Below, one piece after another: positions 15,992-24,012 of a stretch of 64,000 bases of DNA. Positions within the stretch are counted from its first letter, which is position 1. The number at the start of each line of letters is the position of its first letter. The DNA is from Paenibacillus sedimenti (GTDB lineage Bacteria > Bacillota > Bacilli > Paenibacillales > NBRC-103111), in NCBI RefSeq assembly GCF_014534655.1, contig NZ_JACVVD010000006.1, positions 186,001 through 250,000 of the forward strand. The letters are read 5' to 3'. The notes beneath the pieces are model-generated. The model saw nothing but the letters and a program-made list of their open reading frames with translations. It was not told where the DNA came from and did not search any database. The position numbers and the translations under genes were made by a program.

Positions 15992-17464
15992 GTGGTTAAG
16001 GATGAATTGCAGCAGGTCCGATTTTGGCCGATTATGATCGCCATCTTCTTTGGATCGTTCGTCTCGATCTTGAGCATGAGCACGATCAATATCGCGATTC
16101 CTATTTTAAGCGAACATTTTCAAACCGATTTGAGTAAAATCCAGTGGACGATCACGGGCTTTATGCTCGCAAGCGGCACCATCGCCCCAGTCACCGGATA
16201 TTTCGGCGAACGCTTCAGTTATAAACGATTGTACGCGTTGGCGCTTATGGGCTTCACCCTGTTTTCCCTCTTGTGCGCAATCGCTTGGGATGCTCCTTCG
16301 CTTATAGCTTTCCGTATCGCGCAAGGGGCGTTCAGCGGACTGATTATGCCTGCTACCATGACGATCGTGTATCAAGTCATTCCACGCGCCAAGCAGCCGA
16401 TCGCAATCTCCCTATGGTCGCTATCTGCCATGATGGCTCCTGCCATCGGACCGACACTAAGCGGCTGGCTGCTGCAAAATTGGAGCTGGCACTGGTTGTT
16501 CCTGATGAACATCCCGGTCGGCATCGTTGCCATTGTCCTGGTCTTGAAGCTCATCCCGTATTACCGGCTTCAAGTACCGAAAAAATTCGACCTCATCGGT
16601 TTGCTTACAGTCATTATTAGTAGTCTATCCTTATTGATTGCATTCAGTGAAGGTCATGCCTGGGGCTGGTCATCCGGCAAAACCATCGGACTCATCGCGC
16701 TCGGCTTTATCATGCTGCTTCTTTTCATCTGGCGGGAGCTCAAAGTCGAGACACCCCTGCTTAATATCTGCGTTTTGTCCAATGGTCGTTATACCTTAAC
16801 GCTAATTATTAGCAGCATCGTGACGATCAGCTTGTACTCCGGTACGTTCCTAACCCCGATCTTCCTGCAAAATATTCAGCATGTCACGCCGCTCGATACC
16901 GGCTTAATCCTGCTCCCGGCTTCGCTTGCCATGGCGCTGTGTATGCCGCTTGTAGGCAAGCTGTACAGCATTGTCGGACCGCGCGTACTCATGTTTACCG
17001 GTATCGCTTTGATCGCGCTGGGGACTCTTACGCTGAGTTGGTTGAGTGTGGACGTAGCACGCGGCTACATCGTGTTCTGGATGATCGTGCGGAACGTCGG
17101 CATCGCCTTCGCCACCATGCCTTCCAGCAACGCCGGGATGGAGCAAATTCCGAGGAACTTGACCGGTCACGCGACGTCCATCAGCAACTGGATACGCAAC
17201 GTGTTCGGTTCCTTCGCGATTGCGTTGTTCACATCCGTCTTGTCCTCTCAGACCACATCTCACGTTACAGAATTAGTCGGCGCCGGGATGAAGGATAAAG
17301 GACAAATCAGCATGCTCTCCTTTACGATGAGCGTGAACGATGTGTACCTGCTTGCCACGTTCATCGTGCTGGCGGCGCTGCCGCTCAGCTTATTCGTAGG
17401 CAAGCAAAAAGCCGATCAAACGGCAGCCGCTGGTGCGTCGCTTCAGACGAAGACGGCGGAATAA
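15992..17464 (+). CDS. DHA2 family MFS multidrug transporter (EmrB/QacA type)
   Basis: A 490-aa proton-driven drug exporter with about 14 hydrophobic segments. DHA2 markers are visible: LSMSTINIAIPIL in TM1, WTITGFMLASGTIAPVTGYF with the motif-A-like region, and FSGLIMPATMTIVY plus PAIGPTLSGWLL (motif C) in TM5. The start is GTG at 15992 with GGAGG at 15980-15984. It is divergent from the PadR gene and ends at a strong terminator. Substrate cannot be read from the sequence. Confidence 0.92.
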   Translation: MVKDELQQVRFWPIMIAIFFGSFVSILSMSTINIAIPILSEHFQTDLSKIQWTITGFMLASGTIAPVTGYFGERFSYKRLYALALMGFTLFSLLCAIAWDAPSLIAFRIAQGAFSGLIMPATMTIVYQVIPRAKQPIAISLWSLSAMMAPAIGPTLSGWLLQNWSWHWLFLMNIPVGIVAIVLVLKLIPYYRLQVPKKFDLIGLLTVIISSLSLLIAFSEGHAWGWSSGKTIGLIALGFIMLLLFIWRELKVETPLLNICVLSNGRYTLTLIISSIVTISLYSGTFLTPIFLQNIQHVTPLDTGLILLPASLAMALCMPLVGKLYSIVGPRVLMFTGIALIALGTLTLSWLSVDVARGYIVFWMIVRNVGIAFATMPSSNAGMEQIPRNLTGHATSISNWIRNVFGSFAIALFTSVLSSQTTSHVTELVGAGMKDKGQISMLSFTMSVNDVYLLATFIVLAALPLSLFVGKQKADQTAAAGASLQTKTAE

Positions 17465-17469
17465 TGTAC

Positions 17470-17512
17470 AAAAGCCGCTCCTCAAGTATCGATCTTGGGG
17501 GACGGCTTTTTT
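17470..17512 (+). terminator. Terminator of the DHA2 pump gene
   Basis: AAAAGCCG..TCCTCAAG-loop-CTTGGGGGACGGCTTTTTT, starting 6 nt after the stop codon. Confidence 0.9.
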
Positions 17513-17524
17513 AATCAAGAACAA

Positions 17525-18007
17525 TTAAGGTCGGACTCTGTTTAACATCAATAAAATTAGCTTTTCTATAAGATGGAACATTATGCCCGTTGCAACTCCG
17601 ATAACCAGCCCCGTAATGATGTGTGTCCCTAAAAATTTTTGACCGGTTCCAGGAATGCCTCCGATCGCAAATCCAAAAAAGAATCCAGTAAGTTTGTACT
17701 CTCGCGGATTCCCTTTCCTCGCAATAACATCATAATTAAATGCATGCCACATCGCGAAACTGTAAACAGAAGGTAAGAATAGCGTCGGATTGTCAGCAAA
17801 TATCAAATTAGCCTTTTTAAAATTTCCTGTAAAAATACAAAAAATGGTTACGTTCAACTTTGTACGAATTAAGGTAATTAAACTGATAGTCATGAAAATT
17901 ACACCTAAGATTTTATTTCCCAGATAAAGATGTCCTAGCCCTGGCTGAACTATAGACCACATTAATGCAACAAATTTACTTCTATTCTGAGCTTGTTCTT
18001 CGTTCAT
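17525..18007 (-). CDS. Small integral membrane protein of unknown function
   Basis: A 160-aa protein with four to five hydrophobic stretches. The N-terminal segment FVALMWSIVQPGLGHLYLGN recalls the polar start of TM2-type domains, but the rest does not fit that family. GGAG lies 10 nt before the start. It is less GC-rich than its surroundings and stands alone between the DHA2 pump terminator and an ABC operon transcribed in the same direction. I cannot assign a function. Confidence 0.7.
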   Translation of the reverse strand: MNEEQAQNRSKFVALMWSIVQPGLGHLYLGNKILGVIFMTISLITLIRTKLNVTIFCIFTGNFKKANLIFADNPTLFLPSVYSFAMWHAFNYDVIARKGNPREYKLTGFFFGFAIGGIPGTGQKFLGTHIITGLVIGVATGIMFHLIEKLILLMLNRVRP

Positions 18008-18128
18008 TCATGTGGGATCTCCTTTAGTTATTTGCTATAGAGTCCCCAAAATAATCCAAACATAAACATAAACCTCCATCAGAGCGTCAACCCTCATACG
18101 TCCCCAATCCATGAAGCCTTGCTGAGGA

Positions 18129-18179
18129 ACAAAAAAGCCTCCTGCGAAAGGAATTCATCCTTCGCAGGAGGCTTCTGTT
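18129..18179 (-). terminator. Terminator of the ABC uptake operon
   Basis: AAGCCTCCTGCGAA (18135-18148) and TTCGCAGGAGGCTT (18161-18174) form a perfect 14-bp stem; T-runs flank it on the minus strand side. Confidence 0.95.
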
Positions 18180-18977
18180 TTACCCCAAAACCACGCGGTC
18201 ATCCGACAGCTTGCTGCCGCTGATTTGTTCGAACTCACCGAGCAATTGCAGGGCGGTGAGGTCTTTTTTGCGTTCCTCGCTCACATCGAGGATGATGCGG
18301 CCCTTATCCATCATGATCAGGCGGTTCCCGAGCCGGATCGCCTGCTCCATGTTATGCGTGACCATCAGCGTGGTCAGCTTCATTTCGCGCACGATGTCCT
18401 CGGTCAATCGTGTAATCAGCTCCGCGCGAGCCGGGTCGAGCGCGGCGGTGTGCTCGTCAAGCAGCAGGATCTGCGGCTTGGTGAACGTCGCCATCAGCAG
18501 GCTGAGCGCCTGCCGCTCGCCGCCGGAGAGCGTGCCGACCTTGGCGCGCAATCGGCCTTCCAGGCCGATGCCCAGCCGCTGCAGCTGCTCCAGGAACAGC
18601 TTGCGCCTAGCGGCTGTGACGCCGAAGCCGAGCCCGCGCTTTTTACCGCGGGCATACGCCATGGCGAGATTCTCCTCGATGGTCATCCGAGGAGCCGTCC
18701 CCGCCATGGGGTCTTGAAAGACGCGGCCGATCCAGCGGCTGCGCTCGTACTCCGGCAGGTGGTGAATGACTTCACCGCCGATACGCACTTCGCCGGCATC
18801 CGGCGTCATCACGCCGGAGATGATGTTCATCAGCGTCGATTTGCCGGCGCCGTTACTGCCGATGACCGTGACGAAATCACCCGGCTTCAGATTCAAGTTA
18901 ATACCGATCAGCGCGATTTTCTCATCCGCCGAACCGGGGTTAAATAATTTAGAAACGTTCGAGAGCTCAAGCATCAA
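18180..18977 (-). CDS. ABC transporter ATP-binding protein (TrpZ/LivG-like)
   Basis: A 265-aa ATPase. Walker A GSNGAGKST, signature LSGGERQALSL, Walker B ILLLDEHTAALD and the switch histidine in LMVTHNM are all present. In place of the usual DEP the Walker B region has DEHTAALDP, which is common in this subgroup paired with ABC_sub_bind lipoproteins. Its start overlaps the permease stop by 4 nt (ATGA), indicating translational coupling. The last gene of a three-gene uptake operon. Confidence 0.92.
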   Translation of the reverse strand: MMLELSNVSKLFNPGSADEKIALIGINLNLKPGDFVTVIGSNGAGKSTLMNIISGVMTPDAGEVRIGGEVIHHLPEYERSRWIGRVFQDPMAGTAPRMTIEENLAMAYARGKKRGLGFGVTAARRKLFLEQLQRLGIGLEGRLRAKVGTLSGGERQALSLLMATFTKPQILLLDEHTAALDPARAELITRLTEDIVREMKLTTLMVTHNMEQAIRLGNRLIMMDKGRIILDVSEERKKDLTALQLLGEFEQISGSKLSDDRVVLG

Positions 18978-19888
18978 CGCTCACCTCCCTTGTTAGGCTG
19001 AAGCGCCTGGGCGATGAGCTCCGCCGTTCGGCGCTTGGCCATGGCCTTTTGCTTGATGGAGCGCTGCAAGGAAGGAAATACGAGCGCAATAATAACGATA
19101 ATCGCGGTGATCAGCTTCAGGTCCGAAGCATTCAGCCACTCGACGCGCAGCGCAAGTGCGACGACGATCCGATATACGATCGAGCCGAGTACCGCAGCCA
19201 ACGTTGCCATAATCACCGTACGCGCTCCGAAGATCGCTTCCCCGATAATCACCGAAGCAAGACCAATAACGATCATCCCGATTCCCATCGAGATGTCGGC
19301 AAAGCCCGATTGCTGCGCAATAAGCGCGCCGGATAACGCCACAAGTCCATTGGACAAGCTGACGCCCAGAATAGTTGTATGATCCGTATTGGCACCGAAG
19401 CTGCGAATCATGCGGGCATTATCTCCCGTAGCCCGCAAGGCAAGCCCCAGATCCGTATGCAGGAACGCATCGAGCAGCAGCTTCAGAACAATTACAATGA
19501 TCAATCCAAGCGCGATCGGCGATATCGAGGTGAACAGCGTATCAGCGCCCAGCAGTGAAATGTTCGGCTTGCCCATGATGCGCATATTGATCGAATACAA
19601 AGCGATCATCATCAGAATACCGGAAAGAAGGCCGTTAATTTTCCCTTTCGTATGCAGCAAACCTGTGCATGCTCCTGCAGCGAGGCCGCCGGCGAAGGCT
19701 GCCAGACAAGCCAGCATAGGCGCGTACCCATGAGAAATCATGATGGCCGCGATAGCTCCGCCTGTCGTAAAGCTTCCATCCACCGTCAGATCGGGAAAAT
19801 CAAGAATACGGAACGTGATGTAAACACCAAGCGCCATAAGCGCATATAGAAGACCTAGCTCAACGGCTCCGTTCAACGAACTAATCAT
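18974..19888 (-). CDS. ABC transporter permease (BPD_transp_2, TrpY-like)
   Basis: A 304-aa inner-membrane permease of the branched-chain amino-acid/ribose type with eight to nine hydrophobic segments. GLALRATGDNARMIRSFG (about residues 149-166) is the conserved cytoplasmic coupling loop of the family. CGGAGG lies 7 nt before the ATG. It pairs with the ATPase and with the substrate-binding lipoprotein upstream; a hairpin terminator lies between it and that lipoprotein gene. Confidence 0.9.
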   Translation of the reverse strand: MISSLNGAVELGLLYALMALGVYITFRILDFPDLTVDGSFTTGGAIAAIMISHGYAPMLACLAAFAGGLAAGACTGLLHTKGKINGLLSGILMMIALYSINMRIMGKPNISLLGADTLFTSISPIALGLIIVIVLKLLLDAFLHTDLGLALRATGDNARMIRSFGANTDHTTILGVSLSNGLVALSGALIAQQSGFADISMGIGMIVIGLASVIIGEAIFGARTVIMATLAAVLGSIVYRIVVALALRVEWLNASDLKLITAIIVIIALVFPSLQRSIKQKAMAKRRTAELIAQALQPNKGGER

Positions 19889-19952
19889 TTGAAAACCTCC
19901 GTTATTCCAATTTACAACAGAGCGACATCAACACTTCGGCCCTAACTGAGAG

Positions 19953-19990
19953 AAAAAGGAGCGAACGAAAACTTTCGTTCACCCCTTTTT
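19953..19990 (-). terminator. Intra-operon terminator between lipoprotein and permease genes
   Basis: AAAAAGG-GCGAACGAA/TTCGTTC-CCCCTTTTT, a 7-bp stem extended by GG/CC with A/T flanks. Partial readthrough here would make more binding protein than permease, a common arrangement. Confidence 0.75.
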
Positions 19991-20002
19991 CGAGAAGCCG
20001 GG

Positions 20003-21064
20003 TTACTGAATGATGTTCTTCTCTTTATCTTTAACTGCGTTTTTCATCGCATCCGTCACTTCAATGCCTTGTGCTTTGGCGGCTTTCAGGTTCAAGATCA
20101 GGTCCAGCTTGTCAGGAACCGTTACTTTCATGTCTGCCGGTTTTTTGCCGTTTTTCAACACTTCAACCGCCATTTGGCCAACTTGGTAGCCATGGTCGTA
20201 GTATTTGAAACCGACGGTTGCAAATGCGCCTTTTTCTACGGTATCACGATCGCTGGAGAAGAAAGGAATGTGCTTCTCGTTCGCAATTTGAATGATCGAA
20301 TCCACGCCGCTAACAACTGTGTTATCGAGTGTAATCAAGAATACGTCAGCGCGTCCAACCAAGGATTGAGCCGCTTGCTTGACTTCGGACGTATTCGTTA
20401 CAGGTGCTTTTACAAGTTTGATGTTATGCTTAGCCAGGGACTGCTCGGCATTTTTCGCCATAATGACAGCATTCGGCTCGCCTTCGTTGATGACTAAACC
20501 TACCGTTTTCACTTTTGGCAAGTTAGCCGCAACGAAATCCATCAACTGCGCAACCGCCTGCGGATTCGTGTCCGACGCTCCGGAAACGTTACCGCCCGGC
20601 TTGTCCATATTGCTTACGATTTTAGCTGCAAGCGGGTCAGTTACAGCCGCGAATAAAACCGGAGCTTTTTTCACTTGCTGCACAAGCGCCTGCGCGGATG
20701 GTGTTGCGATACCCAGCACCAAATCATTTTCGGCGGAGGCGATTTTTTGCGCGATGGATAGGTTGTTCGGTTGATCGCCTTGCGCATTGTTGAAATCAAC
20801 CTTCAAGTTGGTGCCTTCTACGATACCCGCGTCTTTCAGCGCTGCAAGAAATCCTTGACGGGTTGCATCCAAAGACGGATGTTCAACAATTTGGGAAATC
20901 GCCACTTTGTACGTTTTTGCCGCTGTGGTTGCTGCCGGAGTTGCCGATGCAGCACCGCCTGCTGCCTGGTTGCCGCCAGTTGCCGCTTTCTGGCCGCATC
21001 CTGCTACAGTTATTAACGCCGCGGATAATACGAGTGTTGCTAATGTTTTCTTTTTCAAAATCAT
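20003..21064 (-). CDS. ABC transporter substrate-binding lipoprotein (ABC_sub_bind, TrpX-like)
   Basis: A 353-aa lipoprotein. The signal peptide ends in a lipobox (LITVAGC, Cys23) followed by a low-complexity Gly/Ala/Thr linker. The mature part matches the ABC_sub_bind fold (KTYKVAISQIVEHPSLDATRQG..., DLVLGIATPSAQALVQQ, FFSSDRDTVEKGAFATVGF). Relatives transport tryptophan or other small aromatic compounds, but no T-box or trp signal is seen here. The ATG at 21064 has its ribosome binding site (GAGGGG) only 2 nt away; TTG at 21058 has an ideal 8-nt spacing and may be the true start. First gene of the operon. Confidence 0.9.
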   Translation of the reverse strand: MILKKKTLATLVLSAALITVAGCGQKAATGGNQAAGGAASATPAATTAAKTYKVAISQIVEHPSLDATRQGFLAALKDAGIVEGTNLKVDFNNAQGDQPNNLSIAQKIASAENDLVLGIATPSAQALVQQVKKAPVLFAAVTDPLAAKIVSNMDKPGGNVSGASDTNPQAVAQLMDFVAANLPKVKTVGLVINEGEPNAVIMAKNAEQSLAKHNIKLVKAPVTNTSEVKQAAQSLVGRADVFLITLDNTVVSGVDSIIQIANEKHIPFFSSDRDTVEKGAFATVGFKYYDHGYQVGQMAVEVLKNGKKPADMKVTVPDKLDLILNLKAAKAQGIEVTDAMKNAVKDKEKNIIQ

Positions 21065-21115
21065 TACCCCTCTCTTTGAGTCCCATGATAAGATATAGTC
21101 TGCCTTGAATCTTTC

Positions 21116-21166
21116 ACCCGCTCACCTCTTTAACGCTTCTATCCAGCAAAGTGTAAAGGTGCGGGT
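21116..21166 (-). promoter_or_regulatory. Leader hairpin upstream of the ABC lipoprotein gene
   Basis: In the leader RNA ACCCG-CACCT-TTA pairs with TTAAAGAGGTG-CGGGT across a 14-nt loop, ending about 50 nt before the start. It has no T-tract, so it is not a terminator by itself; role unknown. Confidence 0.4.
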
Positions 21167-21200
21167 CAGCGAATGTCCAAGGTGAATTTGAATTAACCAT

Positions 21201-21229
21201 AGTTTAATTGGCTGTCCCGTTTCCGTCAA
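21201..21229 (-). promoter_or_regulatory. Promoter of the ABC uptake operon
   Basis: Minus strand TTGACG (21224-21229), 17-nt spacer, TAAACT (21201-21206). Confidence 0.5.
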
Positions 21230-21234
21230 TTGTT

Positions 21235-22215
21235 TTATATGCTTTTATAGAAATCCCGGAGCAGTTCATCCATCACCCGGTTCGTTCTCGCTGCCGAAAC
21301 TCCAGTGCTCGGACTGCGCCCCACTCCCCGCAACTCGTCAACGATTCTCTGAATGAGCGGCTGCTGTATATGCGGAGGATTCGGGATCGTTAACGCTTGG
21401 ATCTGCCCGTCCGCTAGCTCCATGCGTACATCTTCACCGAAGGTGGAAAAGCTGATTTTGCCCAGACTCCCGATAATCTCATTGCTGTCACTTCGGGTGT
21501 AAGAACTAAAACACCATGCCCCTGTGCCGATGACGCCCGATTGGAAAGCATACGTCGACGTCACCAAGTCCTCGACTTGATGCTGACCCGACTGATTGAC
21601 CGCGAACCCTTGGACCTCACCGATAGGGCCGAGCAAATAATCCAGAATGTCGAGCGTATGACTCGCCAGATCGACAAAAAGACCGCCGCCGGAAAGCTCC
21701 GGCTGCATGCGCCAAGGAAGCGTTTGGCCTGCCGTCGGTCTCAGTGTTTGGAGCTGTACGGATTGAACAAATCGGATATCGCCGATCGCACCGCTGTCCA
21801 GAAGTTGCTTAATATGAGCGAACCGCGGCAGCCCTCTCCGGTAATATGCTACATATAGAGGAACTCCGGCCGCTTCGCAAGCGCTTAGCATGTCCAGGCA
21901 TTCCTCGTGGTTTCTTGCCATCGGCTTTTCCACATAAACCGGTTTCCCTGCCTTCGCGGCCAGCAGCGTATACTCCCGATGAAATGCAGGCGGTGTAGCC
22001 ACATAAACGGCATTCACGTCAGGATCATGAATCAGCGCCTCTGCCTGATGATACCATTTGGCAACCCCGTGCCTGCGTGCATAATCTTCAGCTAACGCTC
22101 CATTGCGCCGCATAACAGCGACAAGTTCAGAACCTTCTGCCTTTTGCAGGGCAGGACCGCTTTTCACCTCGGTCACATCTCCGCAGCCGATGATCCCCCA
22201 TCGAATCGGTTCCAT
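21235..22215 (-). CDS. Gfo/Idh/MocA family oxidoreductase
   Basis: A 326-aa NAD(P)-dependent sugar or inositol-type dehydrogenase. N-terminal Rossmann fold WGIIGCGDVT (residues 5-14) and the family motif VEKPMARN with the conserved Lys in EKP near residue 95. A C-terminal alpha/beta domain includes GGGLFVDLASHTLDIL with the catalytic-type histidine. An upstream in-frame extension exists, but GGAGG lies 8 nt before the ATG at 22215. It follows the PAS kinase gene by 17 nt on the same strand and may be cotranscribed. Substrate unknown. Confidence 0.9.
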   Translation of the reverse strand: MEPIRWGIIGCGDVTEVKSGPALQKAEGSELVAVMRRNGALAEDYARRHGVAKWYHQAEALIHDPDVNAVYVATPPAFHREYTLLAAKAGKPVYVEKPMARNHEECLDMLSACEAAGVPLYVAYYRRGLPRFAHIKQLLDSGAIGDIRFVQSVQLQTLRPTAGQTLPWRMQPELSGGGLFVDLASHTLDILDYLLGPIGEVQGFAVNQSGQHQVEDLVTSTYAFQSGVIGTGAWCFSSYTRSDSNEIIGSLGKISFSTFGEDVRMELADGQIQALTIPNPPHIQQPLIQRIVDELRGVGRSPSTGVSAARTNRVMDELLRDFYKSI

Positions 22216-22232
22216 ATGCTTAACCTCCACAA

Positions 22233-23972
22233 TTACTCCGTTTTGACAGGTAACGTAATAACGAATGTCGTACCTTTGCCTAAGGCCGATTTTGCTATCA
22301 TTTGACCGCCATGCTTCTGCACGATGCTGAGACAAACCGGGAGCCCCAAGCCGGTTCCTTTCTCTTTGGATGTATAAAACGGCTCAAAAATTCGCGCCAG
22401 CTTCTCTTCCGAAATCCCCGTCCCCGTATCCGAAATCAGAAGCTCCACATGATCATTGGCGTGTTTGGTTTCGATCTTAATCACTCCACTGCCATTCATC
22501 GCTTCAAGGCCATTACGCACCAGATTGAGAATTAACTGCTTGATCTCCTTCTCATTGAGGAGCATAGGAGACAGGTCCGGTTGAAGCAGAAGCTCGACTT
22601 GAGCGCCGCGCATGTTGGCATCGGCTTGTATGATGGGATGCAGCGACCTCACGATGGCATTCAATTCCACACTTTCCATGGGGACATTACGATTTTGCGC
22701 CAGCGACAGGAAATCATTAATGATTTCATTCGCCCGATTCAGTTCCTCCAGTATAAGTACGAAGTACTCTTGCAGCTCTGGGCCCGTGCGCTCTTTGATC
22801 AGCTGGATGAATCCTTTGATCACCGCCATCGGATTCCGAATTTCGTGGGTTATGCTCGCCGCCATTTGACCGACCAGAGAGAGCCGCTCCATCTGACTAA
22901 GATCATCCTTTAACTGCTCCATTTCCGTAATTTCCTGATAAATCCCTACGGCTCCCAAAATTTCCCCATTTTTTTCAATCGGGTAGGCATAGCTTAGAAA
23001 AGATTTTCCGTCATACAAGGAATAGCTCCCTACAGTCCTTATGCCGTTCAAAGCTTTCGAAAGAACGGTCTTTTCATAGTTCACACCAATTTGCTCCATG
23101 AAATTCTTCAAGCTTTGACCGATAATATCATCCCGCTTTAGCTGCGGAATGTACGTCATCGACATCTCGTTGAAGTGGACAATGCGACCGTGTTGATCTA
23201 CGGATATGACCGAAATCGGCAGAAAATTGAGCAGCGTTTGCAGATCTTTGGCATATTCTACAGCTTCTGATGTCAATTTTCGAAGCCTTCTGTCCAGCCG
23301 CTCTTCTTCGGAAATGTCTTGAAAATAGGCGGTTAACCCTACAATTTGATGTGTGATCGGGTCCACTATGGGCGTGCTGTCCAAAAGGATCGTACGGTCT
23401 CCGACAGGAACACGTACTTTATGAAAGATTTGACCGTATTTGAGGGAATTCCAAAGGGGGCAGTCCTCATCGCCAGAGCAGCAACCGAACGCTGCTCGCA
23501 AGTCCATCCCCATGATCTCCTTATCGCTTTGCTGCACCGATTGGATGATTTGACGTCCTCCTTCATTGATGAAGACGATTCGGCCTTGAACATCGGTGGA
23601 AAGAAAACCGCCCGGAATCTGATTAACCATCCAGGACATCATATTTTGTTTGAAAGCCAATTTCTTCAAGATGCGTTGATAAATCCCGTACAGCAGTCCG
23701 ATGGTGAGCAGCCAAACCGCCATCGTCAAGCCAGCTACGGTGAAGGACCCTTCCCGCGGCATATAAAAGCCGATCAGCATGGTCAAAAGCACCGATAGCC
23801 CCAAGCAAGTTAGCCAAACCCAACGTTTTACATGCAGAATCAGATCCTCACCCCCCAAATTTACATTACAACTATATTCGACGCAGCGACTTCCTCCTCC
23901 TTTACAAATACTAATAAACAGATTATTGCACAACCGTATCGGGGGATTTCGATTCCGCAAACAAAATGGCAT
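22233..23972 (-). CDS. Membrane-anchored PAS-PAS sensor histidine kinase
   Basis: Two N-terminal membrane segments (RWVWLTCLGLSVLLTMLIGF and the one after it), a PAS domain with the cysteine cluster FGCCSGDEDCPLW, a second PAS, then a KinA-like HisKA (SITHEIRNPMAVIKGFIQLI) and HATPase_c (LILNLVRNGLEAM, SDTGTGISEEK, GTGLGLPVC). It has no receiver partner nearby, like sporulation-type orphan kinases. The start is problematic: the only ATG (23972) lies inside the terminator hairpin of the upstream gene, and the strong AAAGGAGGAGG at 23893-23903 has no ATG, GTG or TTG at proper distance. Coordinates give the longest frame; the real protein probably begins near 23858-23840. Confidence 0.85.
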   Translation of the reverse strand: MPFCLRNRNPPIRLCNNLFISICKGGGSRCVEYSCNVNLGGEDLILHVKRWVWLTCLGLSVLLTMLIGFYMPREGSFTVAGLTMAVWLLTIGLLYGIYQRILKKLAFKQNMMSWMVNQIPGGFLSTDVQGRIVFINEGGRQIIQSVQQSDKEIMGMDLRAAFGCCSGDEDCPLWNSLKYGQIFHKVRVPVGDRTILLDSTPIVDPITHQIVGLTAYFQDISEEERLDRRLRKLTSEAVEYAKDLQTLLNFLPISVISVDQHGRIVHFNEMSMTYIPQLKRDDIIGQSLKNFMEQIGVNYEKTVLSKALNGIRTVGSYSLYDGKSFLSYAYPIEKNGEILGAVGIYQEITEMEQLKDDLSQMERLSLVGQMAASITHEIRNPMAVIKGFIQLIKERTGPELQEYFVLILEELNRANEIINDFLSLAQNRNVPMESVELNAIVRSLHPIIQADANMRGAQVELLLQPDLSPMLLNEKEIKQLILNLVRNGLEAMNGSGVIKIETKHANDHVELLISDTGTGISEEKLARIFEPFYTSKEKGTGLGLPVCLSIVQKHGGQMIAKSALGKGTTFVITLPVKTE

Positions 23973-23991
23973 TCCAACCCTTGGAATGCCA
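23967..23991 (-). terminator. Terminator of the BmrA-like exporter gene
   Basis: TGGCATTCCAA-CCC-TTGGAATGCCA is a perfect 11-bp stem with a 3-nt loop, followed on the minus strand by TTTTGTTTG. It lies 22 nt past the exporter stop codon and overlaps the first ATG of the next frame. Confidence 0.85.
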
Positions 23992-24012
23992 GGATTGAAA
24001 TGCCATTATGCG

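Noticed and set aside
17525-18007. TM2-domain protein assignment
   Set aside because: Only the first helix resembles TM2; the conserved DRFYxG-type motif is missing, so it is left as unknown.
18225-18947. 240-aa plus-strand frame antisense to the ABC ATPase
   Set aside because: Mirrors Walker and signature regions of the real gene; no independent evidence.
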